From Euzebyella marina (GTDB lineage Bacteria > Bacteroidota > Bacteroidia > Flavobacteriales > Flavobacteriaceae): DNA of 64,000 bases. Positions 27,518 to 37,018 of the stretch are shown here, one piece after another. The notes under the pieces were generated by a model that searched no databases, had not been told where the DNA came from, and saw nothing but the letters and a program-made list of their open reading frames with translations. The stretch is taken from positions 248,001-312,000 of the forward strand of contig NZ_JACYFK010000003.1 in assembly GCF_014855515.1 (NCBI RefSeq), in the 5' to 3' direction. The position numbers and the translations under genes are program-made. How positions within the stretch are numbered: the stretch's first letter is position 1; each line of letters begins with the position of its first letter.

Positions 27518-28353
27518 TAAAGGGCATTTAAAACTGTAAAGTCGATACTATCTTCATTGGCTTCCATATGGCTGTGCGGTCCGAAATCAGGAATAAAGAT
27601 AGAAACGTTCTTTACATACTTGTAGCACATTTCGTAGATAGGGTCACCTTCCTCTATTGCCCCGAAGAGTTTGAGTTGTATACTTTCGGTATTGAACTTC
27701 AATTGCTCAAGGGCGAATAAAAGATAGTAAAGAAAATCTTCTTTGGTATTGAAAGTGTAGCTATTATATAGTAAGAGGTCTTTTTGGTCGGTTATGGTAA
27801 CATCCATCTGATTTTCCAAGATGTAAACATAACAAATGGGTTGGGTGGTTTGTCCTTGGCCTTTGAGCAAAGACTCGACCATTACGGTGCCATTATGCTT
27901 AAACGTAAATTCGCCGAACAGTTCATAGATGTAATTGTTCACGTTTACAAAAGGAACATAAACGTTTACAATGTCATGACTATCGAACTCATCATAGGCC
28001 AAATGATCATTGGCCAAAATTTTTGTGTTGAACTTGAGATAGTTGGCTAGCTCCTCTGGATCGAAGAGAGGTTTTGGTACCAACCCGAAAAGTTGATTGC
28101 GGTGCACAACGACCACATCACTGAATTTTTTATCAATTAGTTGGTCATCAGAAAGTTGTCGCTTCAGTTTTTTGAGTAGTTCGTAAGGGTTTAGTGTCTG
28201 CTCGAATACCTCATTTTTTGAACTGACTACCGATTTTGAAAGCGTATCAAAGACACAAAAAGAAAGTCCATTCAGGCTAACCTGAATGGACAATTTTTTA
28301 AAACCTTCTACCGAGTTATTTGAAGCGATATTACTGTTCTCCTTTTTTGTCAT
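27517..28353 (-). CDS. DUF3822 family protein
   Basis: The ~278-residue protein matches the Bacteroidota DUF3822 family, commonly located before rsmD. The start at MTKKENSNIAS is chosen because an upstream extension would run deep into the next gene; it still overlaps that gene's end by 23 bases. The alpha/beta pattern resembles the actin-like (ASKHA) fold reported for this family (LSIQVSLNGLSFCVFD at the start). No catalytic function is known. Confidence 0.8.
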   Translation of the reverse strand: MTKKENSNIASNNSVEGFKKLSIQVSLNGLSFCVFDTLSKSVVSSKNEVFEQTLNPYELLKKLKRQLSDDQLIDKKFSDVVVVHRNQLFGLVPKPLFDPEELANYLKFNTKILANDHLAYDEFDSHDIVNVYVPFVNVNNYIYELFGEFTFKHNGTVMVESLLKGQGQTTQPICYVYILENQMDVTITDQKDLLLYNSYTFNTKEDFLYYLLFALEQLKFNTESIQLKLFGAIEEGDPIYEMCYKYVKNVSIFIPDFGPHSHMEANEDSIDFTVLNAL

Positions 28354-28981
28354 AAACTGGTGGCCAGTTACCACTTGTGCTAACCTCTTCCATAGAACCA
28401 ACTGTTATGGCAGGTCCGTTGACTTCGTCAACACCAATTTCGGCCTTTTCTTTATCTAAAAGTGTTTTTGGCTGATCATATAATATAATCGACTTATCAA
28501 CTTTAGCTTCGAAAACAGGAGCTTTGTAACCACTTTTTTCTACAACGCCTGCAGTCATAGTGATTTTTTCACCGTTTTGTGCAAAAGGAATATCGGCCAA
28601 ATTCTTGTACCTATTATCACTTTTGAACAAAGAATCTTTTACAGAAACGGTACCTAGGGTATCGATAATCTTGACCTCGGTAAGCATATCGATTTGATAG
28701 GTCTCGTTGAACTCCATATAAGAAGAGTCGCGCTGCTGGGTAATAGTATAGTCAGCAGTATCGATAAACTTAACTAGACTGTTGAAGTCTTTAGCGTATC
28801 TTTTGTTAACCGTTTTGTAGGCCTCCTGTGCGTTTCTGATGTCTTTAAGTTTTGCTATTACTTGAGCAAAACGTTCCTGCTTCACTTTATTAAACTCAAT
28901 GGGGCCTGTAACAGATTGATAGATAAGATATCCCAATCCAATGCAAACTATCCAAAGTACAATTTGAATTACGGTCTTCAT
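28331..28981 (-). CDS. conserved membrane-anchored protein, function unknown
   Basis: The 216-residue protein has one N-terminal transmembrane helix (VIQIVLWIVCIGLGYLIYQSV), a helical stretch (FAQVIAKLKDIRNAQEAYKTV, KRYAKDFNSLVKFI) and a mostly beta C-terminal part. The helix followed by a region describing residues aligned for extracytoplasmic display resembles Bacteroidota proteins of unknown function near DUF3822. No enzyme motif is visible. It is first in the minus-strand operon with DUF3822 and rsmD and diverges from the helicase gene. Confidence 0.7.
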   Translation of the reverse strand: MKTVIQIVLWIVCIGLGYLIYQSVTGPIEFNKVKQERFAQVIAKLKDIRNAQEAYKTVNKRYAKDFNSLVKFIDTADYTITQQRDSSYMEFNETYQIDMLTEVKIIDTLGTVSVKDSLFKSDNRYKNLADIPFAQNGEKITMTAGVVEKSGYKAPVFEAKVDKSIILYDQPKTLLDKEKAEIGVDEVNGPAITVGSMEEVSTSGNWPPVYDKKGEQ

Positions 28982-29069
28982 TTTTTAATAGTGTTATTTA
29001 AATTTAGTGGTTAGGACAAATCTACAATTTTTTTTCAATCGCAAAAGTATTTACCCTAAAAATCATGTT

Positions 29070-29077
29070 TATCTTTG
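29070..29077 (+). promoter_or_regulatory. -7 box of the RecD-like helicase gene (leaderless candidate)
   Basis: TATCTTTG fits TAnnTTTG and ends six bases before the ATG at 29084. Transcription would start at or next to the start codon, so the mRNA may be leaderless. Confidence 0.45.
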
Positions 29078-29083
29078 GCCCCT

Positions 29084-30517
29084 ATGGCAAGCCTTACAGA
29101 CGCTTCTTTTTATAAAATATTAGTTGAAAAATTTCCTCACGAACCTACGATAAAACAGTCTGCCGCCCTTCAAAAACTGGCGGCCTACGTACTCTCAAAA
29201 AATAGTGATACGGTTTTCATGCTCAAGGGTTTTGCAGGTACCGGTAAGACCACTCTGATCGGTACACTTGTCAATAGTCTGTGGAATACTAAACAGAAGG
29301 CTGTATTAATGGCGCCGACAGGTAGGGCCGCGAAGGTAATGGCAAATTATTCGAATACCCAAGCCTTTACGATACATAGAAAGATTTATTTCCCTAAAAA
29401 ACAAGGTGCCGGTGGGGTGCAGTTTGTTATGGCGCCTAACAAGCACAGAAATACAATTTTTATAGTAGACGAAGCCTCAATGATTCCCGACGCACCGGTC
29501 GATTCAAAGCTGTTTGAAAATGGTGCCTTATTAGATGATTTGTTAATGTACGTTTATTCGGGGCATAACTGCAAATTGATTTTGATAGGTGATACTGCGC
29601 AATTGCCCCCGGTTCATTTGGACTTGAGCCCTGCATTGGATTCCGATAGATTGGCCCTTAACTACAATAAAGAGGTAATCGATTTGGAAATGGATGAAGT
29701 GGTAAGGCAGGCCGGTGACTCTGGTATTCTGGCCAATGCAACCCTTCTGCGCGAACAATTACATTCAAGTTTTTATGACGGATTTCAATTTAATGTATCT
29801 GGGTTTAGGGATATCGTACGATTGATCGATGGTCATGAAATACAAGAAGCTATCGATAGTTCGTATTCTGAGAACGGAAAAGAAGAAACTGCTTTTATCG
29901 TCCGGTCGAATAAAAGGGCTAATCTTTACAATGAAAATATCAGAAGTAGAATTCTTTTTCTGGAAAATGAATTAGCTGTGGGCGATTATATGATGGTTGT
30001 CAAAAACAATTATTTTTGGTTAAAGCCCAATACAGAGGCTGGTTTTATAGCCAATGGTGATATTATAGAGGTTCTGGAAATTTTTGCCTTTAAATCACTT
30101 TACGGCTTTCGGTTTGCAGAAGTCAAGGTTAAAATGGTCGACTACCCCAATCAACGGCCCTTTGAGACCGTATTACTACTCGACACGGTCAAATCGGTTA
30201 CCCCATCGCTATCTTATGATGATGGTAATAGGCTTTATCAAGAGGTGATGAAAGACTATGCTCATGAAACCTCTAAATACAGAAAGTTTATGGGCGTAAA
30301 AAACAATAAATACTTCAATGCACTACAAGTGAAGTTTTCATATGCCATCACCTGTCATAAATCGCAAGGTGGGCAATGGAATACGGTATTCGTAGAACAA
30401 CCTTATATGTCGAATGGTGTAGATAAAGAGTACTTAAGATGGTTGTATACGGCCGTAACCCGTGCAAAAAAGCAGTTATACCTTATCGGGTTTAAAAGTG
30501 ATTTTTTTCTTGATTAA
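29084..30517 (+). CDS. ATP-dependent RecD-like DNA helicase (SF1)
   Basis: The 477-residue protein starts at ATG 29084; the TTG three codons upstream would overlap the promoter. The superfamily 1 motifs are in order: I GFAGTGKTTL near residue 50, Ia MAPTGRAAKVM, II VDEASM, III LIGDTAQLPP, IV VRSNKRAN, V YAITCHKSQGGQW, VI RWLYTAVTRAKKQLYL. It resembles Dda/RecD2-type helicases without the RecBCD partners. Its substrate is probably DNA ends or replication/repair intermediates. Confidence 0.9.
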   Translation: MASLTDASFYKILVEKFPHEPTIKQSAALQKLAAYVLSKNSDTVFMLKGFAGTGKTTLIGTLVNSLWNTKQKAVLMAPTGRAAKVMANYSNTQAFTIHRKIYFPKKQGAGGVQFVMAPNKHRNTIFIVDEASMIPDAPVDSKLFENGALLDDLLMYVYSGHNCKLILIGDTAQLPPVHLDLSPALDSDRLALNYNKEVIDLEMDEVVRQAGDSGILANATLLREQLHSSFYDGFQFNVSGFRDIVRLIDGHEIQEAIDSSYSENGKEETAFIVRSNKRANLYNENIRSRILFLENELAVGDYMMVVKNNYFWLKPNTEAGFIANGDIIEVLEIFAFKSLYGFRFAEVKVKMVDYPNQRPFETVLLLDTVKSVTPSLSYDDGNRLYQEVMKDYAHETSKYRKFMGVKNNKYFNALQVKFSYAITCHKSQGGQWNTVFVEQPYMSNGVDKEYLRWLYTAVTRAKKQLYLIGFKSDFFLD

Positions 30518-30657
30518 GAAAAAGTTAACTTAGTAATATTAAAGTAATGAGGTAGTTGAATAAAAGTTCGCTATTGTATGATTTAATTTGACAAAGCTTT
30601 CCGTGCTTCTTTGGAATTTCGGTCGGGTGTTCTAATATTTATTGTCACTTCACACAA

Positions 30658-31230
30658 ATGACTTCAGAAACCATCATCAGTATCTTTTTGGGCATAGGGC
30701 TGGCCGCATCGGTCGGATTTAGGGTGTTTTTACCACTTTTTGCGCTCAGTCTTGCGGCTTATTTCGATATGTGGCAATTAAATGACAACTGGCATTGGAT
30801 CGGTAGTTTGGCCGCTGTACTTACATTGGGCGTTGCCACCGTTGTTGAAATCTTTGCATATTTTATCCCTTGGGTTGATAATCTTTTAGATAGTTTTGCC
30901 GTTCCGTTGGCGGCTATAGCCGGCACCGCGGTAATGGTTTCTACAGTTGCCAATTTAGACCCATTGGTTACTTGGTGTTTGGCGATTATAGCGGGCGGAG
31001 GCACAGCTACGGCAATTAAGGGAGCGGGAGCGACAGGTCGTTTGGCCTCCAGTGCAACGACAGGCGGGTTGGGTAACCCAGTAGTGTCCACTGTTGAAAC
31101 TGGTGCTGCGATGGTTGTCACCACGGCATCGATATTTATGCCGATATTGGCCGCCATTTTGGTGATTTTTATTTTGGTCATCATTTTTAGGATCTACCGA
31201 AGATTGCGACCAAAGACTAATTTAAAGTAG
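30658..31230 (+). CDS. DUF4126 membrane protein
   Basis: This 190-residue hydrophobic protein has about five membrane helices and the Gly/Ala-rich family core ([20 protein letters not shown] near the start, then [26 protein letters not shown]). The function is unknown. It stands alone, 140 bases after the helicase gene and 76 before kdsB. Confidence 0.8.
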   Translation: MTSETIISIFLGIGLAASVGFRVFLPLFALSLAAYFDMWQLNDNWHWIGSLAAVLTLGVATVVEIFAYFIPWVDNLLDSFAVPLAAIAGTAVMVSTVANLDPLVTWCLAIIAGGGTATAIKGAGATGRLASSATTGGLGNPVVSTVETGAAMVVTTASIFMPILAAILVIFILVIIFRIYRRLRPKTNLK

Positions 31231-31306
31231 TTGTGTCAGAAGTATATGGAGATTGAAGTTTTTCATATTTCCGTTTGAAACATTCATTAAAAGAAAGAGA
31301 GCGATT

Positions 31307-32035
31307 TTGAAAATAATTGCAATGATTCCGGCCCGATATGCGGCCTCACGGTTTCCTGCCAAACTGATGCAGGATCTTTCCGGAAAACCCGTGATTCTTA
31401 GAACCTATGAAGCCGCAGTTAGAACAGAACTTTTTGATGAGGTTTATGTAGTTACCGATAGTCCCGTCATCTACGATACGATCACCCAAGCAGGGGGTAA
31501 GGCTCTTATGAGTAAGAAAGAGCATGATTGCGGTAGCGATCGCATAGCCGAGGCAGTCGAAGATATGAAGGTCGATATTATTGTTAATGTTCAAGGAGAT
31601 GAGCCATTTACCGACCGAGAGAGTTTAAAGGGGGTACTACAAGTTTTTGAAACCGATAGCGAGAAAGAAATTGATCTGGCCTCATTAATGGTTCGAATAG
31701 ATGATGAAGAGGAAATTAAGAATCCGAATACGGTAAAGGTAATCGTAGACCATAGAAATTTTGCCCTTTACTTTTCTCGTTCGCCTATTCCCTATCCTAG
31801 AAATACAGATTTAAAAGCGGCATACTTTAAACATAAAGGTATTTATGCCTTTAGAAAAAGTGCTTTGATGGACTTTTATAGACTTCCAATGCTCGAGTTG
31901 GAAGCTACAGAAAAAATAGAGGCCATTCGATATTTAGAATACGGTAAGAAAATTAAAATGGTCGAGACTTCGGTAACCGGTATTGAAATCGATACCCCTG
32001 ACGACCTGGAAAAAGCCCAAAAAGCATGGAAATAG
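31307..32035 (+). CDS. kdsB: 3-deoxy-manno-octulosonate cytidylyltransferase (CMP-Kdo or CMP-8-amino-Kdo synthetase)
   Basis: The enzyme activates Kdo (or 8-amino-Kdo) with CTP for LPS inner-core assembly. The start at TTG 31307 gives [21 protein letters not shown], the conserved N-terminus. In-frame sequence upstream has no family similarity. Motifs include the nucleotide loop [20 protein letters not shown] near residue 98, [12 protein letters not shown] and the ligand segment [13 protein letters not shown]. The 242-residue length is normal. Its neighbours, the HAD protein and a KdnB-like oxidase, suggest the 8-amino variant. Confidence 0.93.
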   Translation: MKIIAMIPARYAASRFPAKLMQDLSGKPVILRTYEAAVRTELFDEVYVVTDSPVIYDTITQAGGKALMSKKEHDCGSDRIAEAVEDMKVDIIVNVQGDEPFTDRESLKGVLQVFETDSEKEIDLASLMVRIDDEEEIKNPNTVKVIVDHRNFALYFSRSPIPYPRNTDLKAAYFKHKGIYAFRKSALMDFYRLPMLELEATEKIEAIRYLEYGKKIKMVETSVTGIEIDTPDDLEKAQKAWK

Positions 32036-32727
32036 ACTACAGCAAGGTGAATGTAATCGGTTTTGATGCCGATGATACCCTGTGGGTAAACGAAACCTAT
32101 TTTCGTGATACCGAAGAAGCTTTTGCCGATTTGCTAGAGGGGTACGAGACCAAGAATAAGATAGATCAAGAACTGTTCAAGATGGAAATCAAAAATCTTG
32201 ACCTATACGGGTATGGTATTAAGGGCTTTATGCTCTCCATGATAGAGTCTGCCCTTGACCTTTCAAACAATCAAGTGTCTCAAGAGACCATCTCGAAGAT
32301 TCTTGATTTGGGAAAAAAAATGTTGGGGCACCCTGTAGAATTATTGGATGGTGTTACCGAGGTTTTAGATGCCTTAAAGAATAAATACCGTTTGATTGTT
32401 CTGACCAAAGGAGATTTATTGGATCAAGAACGAAAACTCGAAAAGTCCGGTTTATCTGAATATTTTCATCACGTAGAGGTTTTGAGCGATAAGAAAGAAG
32501 AAAATTACAAACACCTTTTAGAGCATCTTCAGATTGATGTCAAAGAATTTTTGATGATAGGAAATTCCTTAAAATCAGATGTGCTTCCTTTATTGAATAT
32601 AGGCGCCAATGCCGTTCACGTTCCTTTTCATACAACTTGGCAACACGAAGAGGTCAAAGTAGAAGATGATAAATACGATTATTTGAAAATTAGTAAGCTG
32701 ACCGATATTCTTCAATATTTGAAATAG
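32026..32727 (+). CDS. HAD-family hydrolase
   Basis: This 233-residue haloacid-dehalogenase-fold protein has motif [10 protein letters not shown] near residue 12, a helical cap, motif II LTKGD at ~125 and motif III/IV SDKKEE ... [23 protein letters not shown]. The nucleophile Asp is present. It overlaps the kdsB 3' end by ten bases, so it may act on a Kdo-pathway phosphate. It lacks KdsC features (it has a cap), so the assignment is open. Confidence 0.8.
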   Translation: MEIDYSKVNVIGFDADDTLWVNETYFRDTEEAFADLLEGYETKNKIDQELFKMEIKNLDLYGYGIKGFMLSMIESALDLSNNQVSQETISKILDLGKKMLGHPVELLDGVTEVLDALKNKYRLIVLTKGDLLDQERKLEKSGLSEYFHHVEVLSDKKEENYKHLLEHLQIDVKEFLMIGNSLKSDVLPLLNIGANAVHVPFHTTWQHEEVKVEDDKYDYLKISKLTDILQYLK

Positions 32728-32791
32728 TTGCTATCTTTCAGTTTTTCCTGCGCTTTTTTTGTGGAGGATTGATTTAGCTTAAATAATTTAT

Positions 32792-33919
32792 ATGGAGTAC
32801 AATAAGCATTTGGGAGTGCCTGAAATAGCAGTTGCCAAAAAGACAATGTATAAGAATTTCCCAATGGTTCCACGGGTTATTTTTGGCAAGGGCAGTTTTG
32901 ATCAGCTGGCCGATATTCTACTTCCCAAAAGAAGGCATTCCGATGCTCCTTTTATTTTTTTGGTCGATGATGTTTTCGAGGGCAAGGCACTGGTTTCCCG
33001 AATACCTTTGTTGTTCAACGATCAAATTATTTTTATTTCGGCGGATGAAGAGCCCAAGACCCAACAGGTCGATATGCTGGTTGGCAAAATACAGAACGAT
33101 TATGGTGAGCTACCTTCAGGAATTGTAGGTATCGGTGGTGGCACCATCATGGATTTGGCAAAAGCCGTTTCCATACTTTTGACCAATAAGGGAAGTTCTT
33201 CATTGTACCAAGGCTGGGACCTCGTTCATAAACCATCCATCTACCATGTGGGTATACCTACTATTAGTGGTACAGGTGCAGAAGTTTCTCGTACAGCCGT
33301 TCTTCTAGGCCCCCAGAAAAAACTGGGCATTAATTCTGATTTTACCACTTTTGATCAAGTGGTTCTTGACCCTGATTTAACGCAGGGCGTACCAAAAGAG
33401 CAATGGTTTTACACCGGTATGGATTGTTTTATTCATTGTATAGAATCGTTGGATGGTACCTATTTGAACGCTTTTAGCCAAAGCTATGGTGAAAAGGCCC
33501 TTGAACTATGTAAAGAGGTTTATTTAGGCGATTTGTCGGCTCAAGAATCACGCGATAAATTAATGATGGCTTCATGGCACGGGGGCATGAGCATAGCTTA
33601 TTCCCAGGTTGGTGTGGCCCATGCGATGAGCTATGGTTTGGGTTTTTTACTTGGTGTCAGACACGGTCTTGGCAATTGCCTCGTTTTTCAGCATCTTGAA
33701 GAATTTTATCCCGAAGGCGTTCGCCTTTTTAAAATTATGCAGCATAAGCATGATATTGGAATGCCTGAAGGCGTCTGTTCCCAGCTTTCAGATAGTGATT
33801 TTCAAACCATGATTAGGGTATCTCTATCAATGAAACCTCTGTGGGAAAATGCTCTAGGCCCAAAATGGCAAGAAATAATCACACCTGCCAAATTAGAGTC
33901 TATTTATCGTAAGATTTAG
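32792..33919 (+). CDS. kdnB: iron-containing alcohol dehydrogenase, KdnB-like (Kdo 8-oxidase)
   Basis: This 375-residue group III metal-dependent alcohol dehydrogenase shows the NAD(P) loop GIGGGTIMDLAKAV near residue 112 and TISGTGAEVSRTAVL. Metal ligands lie in GMDCFIHCIESLDGTYLNAF and the two histidines in VAHAMSYGLGFLLGVRHGLGNCL. KdnB of Shewanella oxidises Kdo at C8 before transamination to 8-amino-Kdo. Proximity to kdsB supports this role, but no KdnA aminotransferase is in the window. An ATG at residue 19 (MYKNFPMVPRVIFG) is an alternative start. Confidence 0.75.
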   Translation: MEYNKHLGVPEIAVAKKTMYKNFPMVPRVIFGKGSFDQLADILLPKRRHSDAPFIFLVDDVFEGKALVSRIPLLFNDQIIFISADEEPKTQQVDMLVGKIQNDYGELPSGIVGIGGGTIMDLAKAVSILLTNKGSSSLYQGWDLVHKPSIYHVGIPTISGTGAEVSRTAVLLGPQKKLGINSDFTTFDQVVLDPDLTQGVPKEQWFYTGMDCFIHCIESLDGTYLNAFSQSYGEKALELCKEVYLGDLSAQESRDKLMMASWHGGMSIAYSQVGVAHAMSYGLGFLLGVRHGLGNCLVFQHLEEFYPEGVRLFKIMQHKHDIGMPEGVCSQLSDSDFQTMIRVSLSMKPLWENALGPKWQEIITPAKLESIYRKI

Positions 33920-33983
33920 AAGTTGCCTTGAAATGGTACCTTTTTGCAAAGGGTCGTTCTTAGTCATATCAATCTAGTTATTC

Positions 33984-34517
33984 ATGTCACAGAAGCTGGT
34001 CAAGTTTATTTTTTATAAAGTTTTAGGGTGGAAAATGGTCGGTGCTTTTCCAGGGCATATCAATAAAATGGTCATTGCCGTTGCTCCGCATACTAGCTAT
34101 TTTGATTTTTTTCTTGGGGTATTGGTAAGGGCGGTCTTGAACGAACCGATTAATTGGATTGGTAAAAAGAGTTTATTTGATTCGCCGATTGGATGGTTTT
34201 TTAGATGGATGGGAGGGGCGCCGATAGATAGAAGCAAGAAAAGTGACACGGTAGCGGCCACGGTCAAGATTTTCAAAAGTAGGTCGATATTCAGATTGGC
34301 CTTATCTCCCGAAGGAACCCGAAAAAAAGTGGATCGTTGGAAAACCGGGTTTTACTTTATAGCAAAGGCGGCCGAAGTACCCATTGTGCTGGTAGCTTTC
34401 GATTTCGGTAAAAAGCAAGTGAAATTTTCTTCTCCCTTAATTCCTACCAATCACAAAGAAGCTGATCTTGCCGAATATCACCAGTTTTTTGAAGGGGTAG
34501 AGGGGTATCATCACTGA
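33984..34517 (+). CDS. PlsC-like 1-acyl-glycerol-3-phosphate acyltransferase family protein
   Basis: The 177-residue protein has the acyltransferase HX4D motif at His36-Asp41 (APHTSYFDFF), the FRWMGGAPIDR substrate motif and the LSPEGTRKK motif. It is shorter than classical PlsC and lacks N-terminal membrane helices. The likely role is transfer of an acyl chain to a lysophospholipid or related lipid at the inner membrane. It follows the Kdo-related genes but with its own 64-base spacer. Confidence 0.82.
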   Translation: MSQKLVKFIFYKVLGWKMVGAFPGHINKMVIAVAPHTSYFDFFLGVLVRAVLNEPINWIGKKSLFDSPIGWFFRWMGGAPIDRSKKSDTVAATVKIFKSRSIFRLALSPEGTRKKVDRWKTGFYFIAKAAEVPIVLVAFDFGKKQVKFSSPLIPTNHKEADLAEYHQFFEGVEGYHH

Positions 34518-34648
34518 ATGATATATCTATAATTTTTGTTCTGACAGAAAATTAATTACTGTCACATATCAAAAATTCTTTTTTCCAAATAAAATTTTTG
34601 CTTCCAATTATTAAATATTCTTTTTAAAATCAAACCTTTTTCGAAAAG

Positions 34649-34660
34649 TTACGTAAGTAT
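34649..34660 (+). promoter_or_regulatory. TTACGTARGTAT motif before lipoprotein gene 1
   Basis: TTACGTAAGTAT lies 53 bases before the start codon and has TTCGAA three bases upstream of it. A near-identical motif precedes the paralogous lipoprotein gene at 36987, also with TTCGAA just upstream. Confidence 0.35.
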
Positions 34661-34712
34661 AGTTGATTAGCTATGGTGGTTAATTAATTGAACACTAAAA
34701 ACTTAAATGATT

Positions 34713-36731
34713 ATGAAAAAGAATTTTGTAAAACCGATGGTGGGCTTCGTAGTCTCCTTCGGACTATTTTTGGCGGTCTCGTGTGATGACGATGATAATG
34801 GTGGTATGATGGGTGAAGAAATGCCTACGTGTACCGATGGTATTATGAACGGTGATGAAACGGGAATCGATTGTGGGGGTTCATGTACACCCTGCGAAGA
34901 TGGAATGGAACTGGGAAGGAGAACAGAACTCTTCGTGACCAATAATGTTAACGGAGATATCACAAAGTACAGTATTACCGGAGATTCGGCCATAACCTAC
35001 AGAACGGCCTCTGACGCTGCTGAAGGTATATATTATGACAAAGAAGCAGACTTATTAGTACAGGCATCACGATCTAGTTTACAGTTAGAGGCATTTAAAG
35101 AAATTTCAATGCTAATGGAAGATTCAGATGTTACACCCGCATTCAGCGGAGCAATGGATTTGGCAAGCCCTAGGGAATTGGCCGTAAATGGCTCTACGTA
35201 TGTAGTTGCCGATAACGATTCACATAAATTTTTCGTCTACAATAAAGACGGCGATAGTTTTTCTTTAACTGCGACATTAGATATTACTTTTCCGGTATGG
35301 GGAATAACCTTCAAAGGTAAAGATTTATATGCCGTGGTCGATACCACTAGTGATTTGGCGGTATTCTATGATTTTGAGTCCAATGCTCAAGACGGTGTAT
35401 TAAGGCCTTCCAAAAGAATTAAAGTAGAAGGTATTGTGAGAACTCACGGTATAACATACAGTGCTTCAGATGATACCATGATAATGACAGATATTGGTGA
35501 TGCCGCTAATACGACTGACGATGGAGGATTTCACGTCATAAAGGAGTTTTCCTCCAAATTCGATGCGCTATCTGACGGAGATGTCTTACCTGTTGGTATG
35601 CAGATTAGGGTTGCGGGGCCATCTACGTTGATGGGCAATCCTATCGATGTGGCTTATGATTCAGAAACTGATGCGGTGTATGTATCTGAAATTGGTAATG
35701 GAAAGGTACTAGGTTACACCTCCATTGGAGATGGAGGCGATTTAACGCCGACCTTTAACAAAGATTTAGAGTCAGCTTCTTCTATTTACTTTTCAAGTGA
35801 TGAGACAGATAATGATTTAGGGTCAGAGAGTATGGGTCAACAGACGACTCTTTATGCAACGAGCACGGCAAATGGTGATATCTCTGTTTACGACGGTATG
35901 GGAATGTTAATTAAGACTGTTACAACAGCCTCCATGGCAACTGAAGGTATTTACTATTCTCCAATTTATGATGAAATTCTTCAAGCATCACGTTCTAACC
36001 TTATGCTAGAAAATTATAGTGGTTTTTCTGACTTGACAGACGGAGCTTCGCTAGAGGTCGCATTTATGAGCAGTGCAGACTTATCAAGTCCACGGGAAAT
36101 TGCCGTTTCCGGATACAACGTGGTGGTTGCCGATAATGGTGAGAATAAACTTTTTGTATACACGTTTAATGGCTCATCGTTCACATTACAAAACACTTTT
36201 CAGGTAAACTTTAACTTATGGGGTATTACCTTTATGGGAGATGATTTGTTGGCAGTAGTAGATAATACGAGTGATTTGGCCGTTTTTAACGACTTCATTA
36301 GTATGAATACATCTGACGGCGCAGTTACCCCAGATAAGCAAGTAACCGTTGAGGGCATAGTTAGAACACATGGTATTGATTACAGCGAATCATCAGATGT
36401 TCTGGTAATGACCGATATAGGTGATGCGGCTGATGTAACTTCTGACGGCGGGTTTCATGTAATCGAAGATTTTACATGGGTAATCAGCGATGTAGATAAT
36501 GGGGCTTCAATTCCAATGTCCAGTCAAAGTAGAGTGGCAGGAGCGTCTACCATGATGGGTAACCCTATCGATATTGCGTATGACCACAAAACACAAACAG
36601 TATTTGTTGCAGAGGTTGGTAACGGAAAAATACTAGGTTTTTCAGACGCGTTAAATATTAGCGGTGATGTGGCCCCCACAGTTGACAATAATTTAATGTC
36701 AGCATCCTCGATTTATCTTTATAACAATTAA
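34713..36731 (+). CDS. surface lipoprotein with two propeller-like modules
   Basis: The start at MKKNFVKPMV (34713; an ATG lies two codons upstream) gives ~672 residues. The signal ends in a lipobox (LAVSC-DDDD), followed by acidic residues typical of surface-exposed Bacteroidota lipoproteins. A short Cys segment (CTDGIMNGDETGIDCGG-CTPC) precedes two ~290-residue modules, at about residues 70-365 and 380-672. Shared blocks are EGIYY, QASRS, SPRE-AV, WGITF, TSDLAVF, VEGIVRTHGI, MTDIGDAA, GGFHVI and MGNPID. The repeated short beta pattern suggests a propeller. No known enzyme motif was recognised. A single-module paralogue follows. Confidence 0.75.
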   Translation: MKKNFVKPMVGFVVSFGLFLAVSCDDDDNGGMMGEEMPTCTDGIMNGDETGIDCGGSCTPCEDGMELGRRTELFVTNNVNGDITKYSITGDSAITYRTASDAAEGIYYDKEADLLVQASRSSLQLEAFKEISMLMEDSDVTPAFSGAMDLASPRELAVNGSTYVVADNDSHKFFVYNKDGDSFSLTATLDITFPVWGITFKGKDLYAVVDTTSDLAVFYDFESNAQDGVLRPSKRIKVEGIVRTHGITYSASDDTMIMTDIGDAANTTDDGGFHVIKEFSSKFDALSDGDVLPVGMQIRVAGPSTLMGNPIDVAYDSETDAVYVSEIGNGKVLGYTSIGDGGDLTPTFNKDLESASSIYFSSDETDNDLGSESMGQQTTLYATSTANGDISVYDGMGMLIKTVTTASMATEGIYYSPIYDEILQASRSNLMLENYSGFSDLTDGASLEVAFMSSADLSSPREIAVSGYNVVVADNGENKLFVYTFNGSSFTLQNTFQVNFNLWGITFMGDDLLAVVDNTSDLAVFNDFISMNTSDGAVTPDKQVTVEGIVRTHGIDYSESSDVLVMTDIGDAADVTSDGGFHVIEDFTWVISDVDNGASIPMSSQSRVAGASTMMGNPIDIAYDHKTQTVFVAEVGNGKILGFSDALNISGDVAPTVDNNLMSASSIYLYNN

Positions 36732-36753
36732 GAAAACGAATAAATTAGTTTTA

Positions 36754-36785
36754 GTCCGGCTTTCAAAAGAAGCCGGATTTTTTTC
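36754..36785 (+). terminator. Rho-independent terminator of lipoprotein gene 1
   Basis: TCCGGCTT and AAGCCGGA form an 8-bp stem with a 7-base loop, followed by seven Ts, about 20 bases after the stop. It separates the two lipoprotein genes into independent transcripts. Confidence 0.8.
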
Positions 36786-36986
36786 TTAATGATTTTTAGG
36801 CCTAAGAAAAATAAAATCATTTAATGAGTAGCTTGTTTAATTTCAGAATTAGAGGAATAAACTTACCAATATTTGAAGATGACGTAATAGGAATTTTTTT
36901 AGAGTAGCTTACTCTGATTTATAAATAACTACCATCGTTCTTACAAAGTTGATTTTAACATTTTCTTTAAAACCCTTCGAACATCA

Positions 36987-36998
36987 TTACGTAGGTAT
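36987..36998 (+). promoter_or_regulatory. TTACGTARGTAT motif before lipoprotein gene 2
   Basis: TTACGTAGGTAT differs by one base from the motif upstream of the first lipoprotein gene. It lies 20 bases before the start codon, with TTCGAA five bases upstream. Confidence 0.35.
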
Positions 36999-37018
36999 GG
37001 CAAATAAAATAGATTGCT

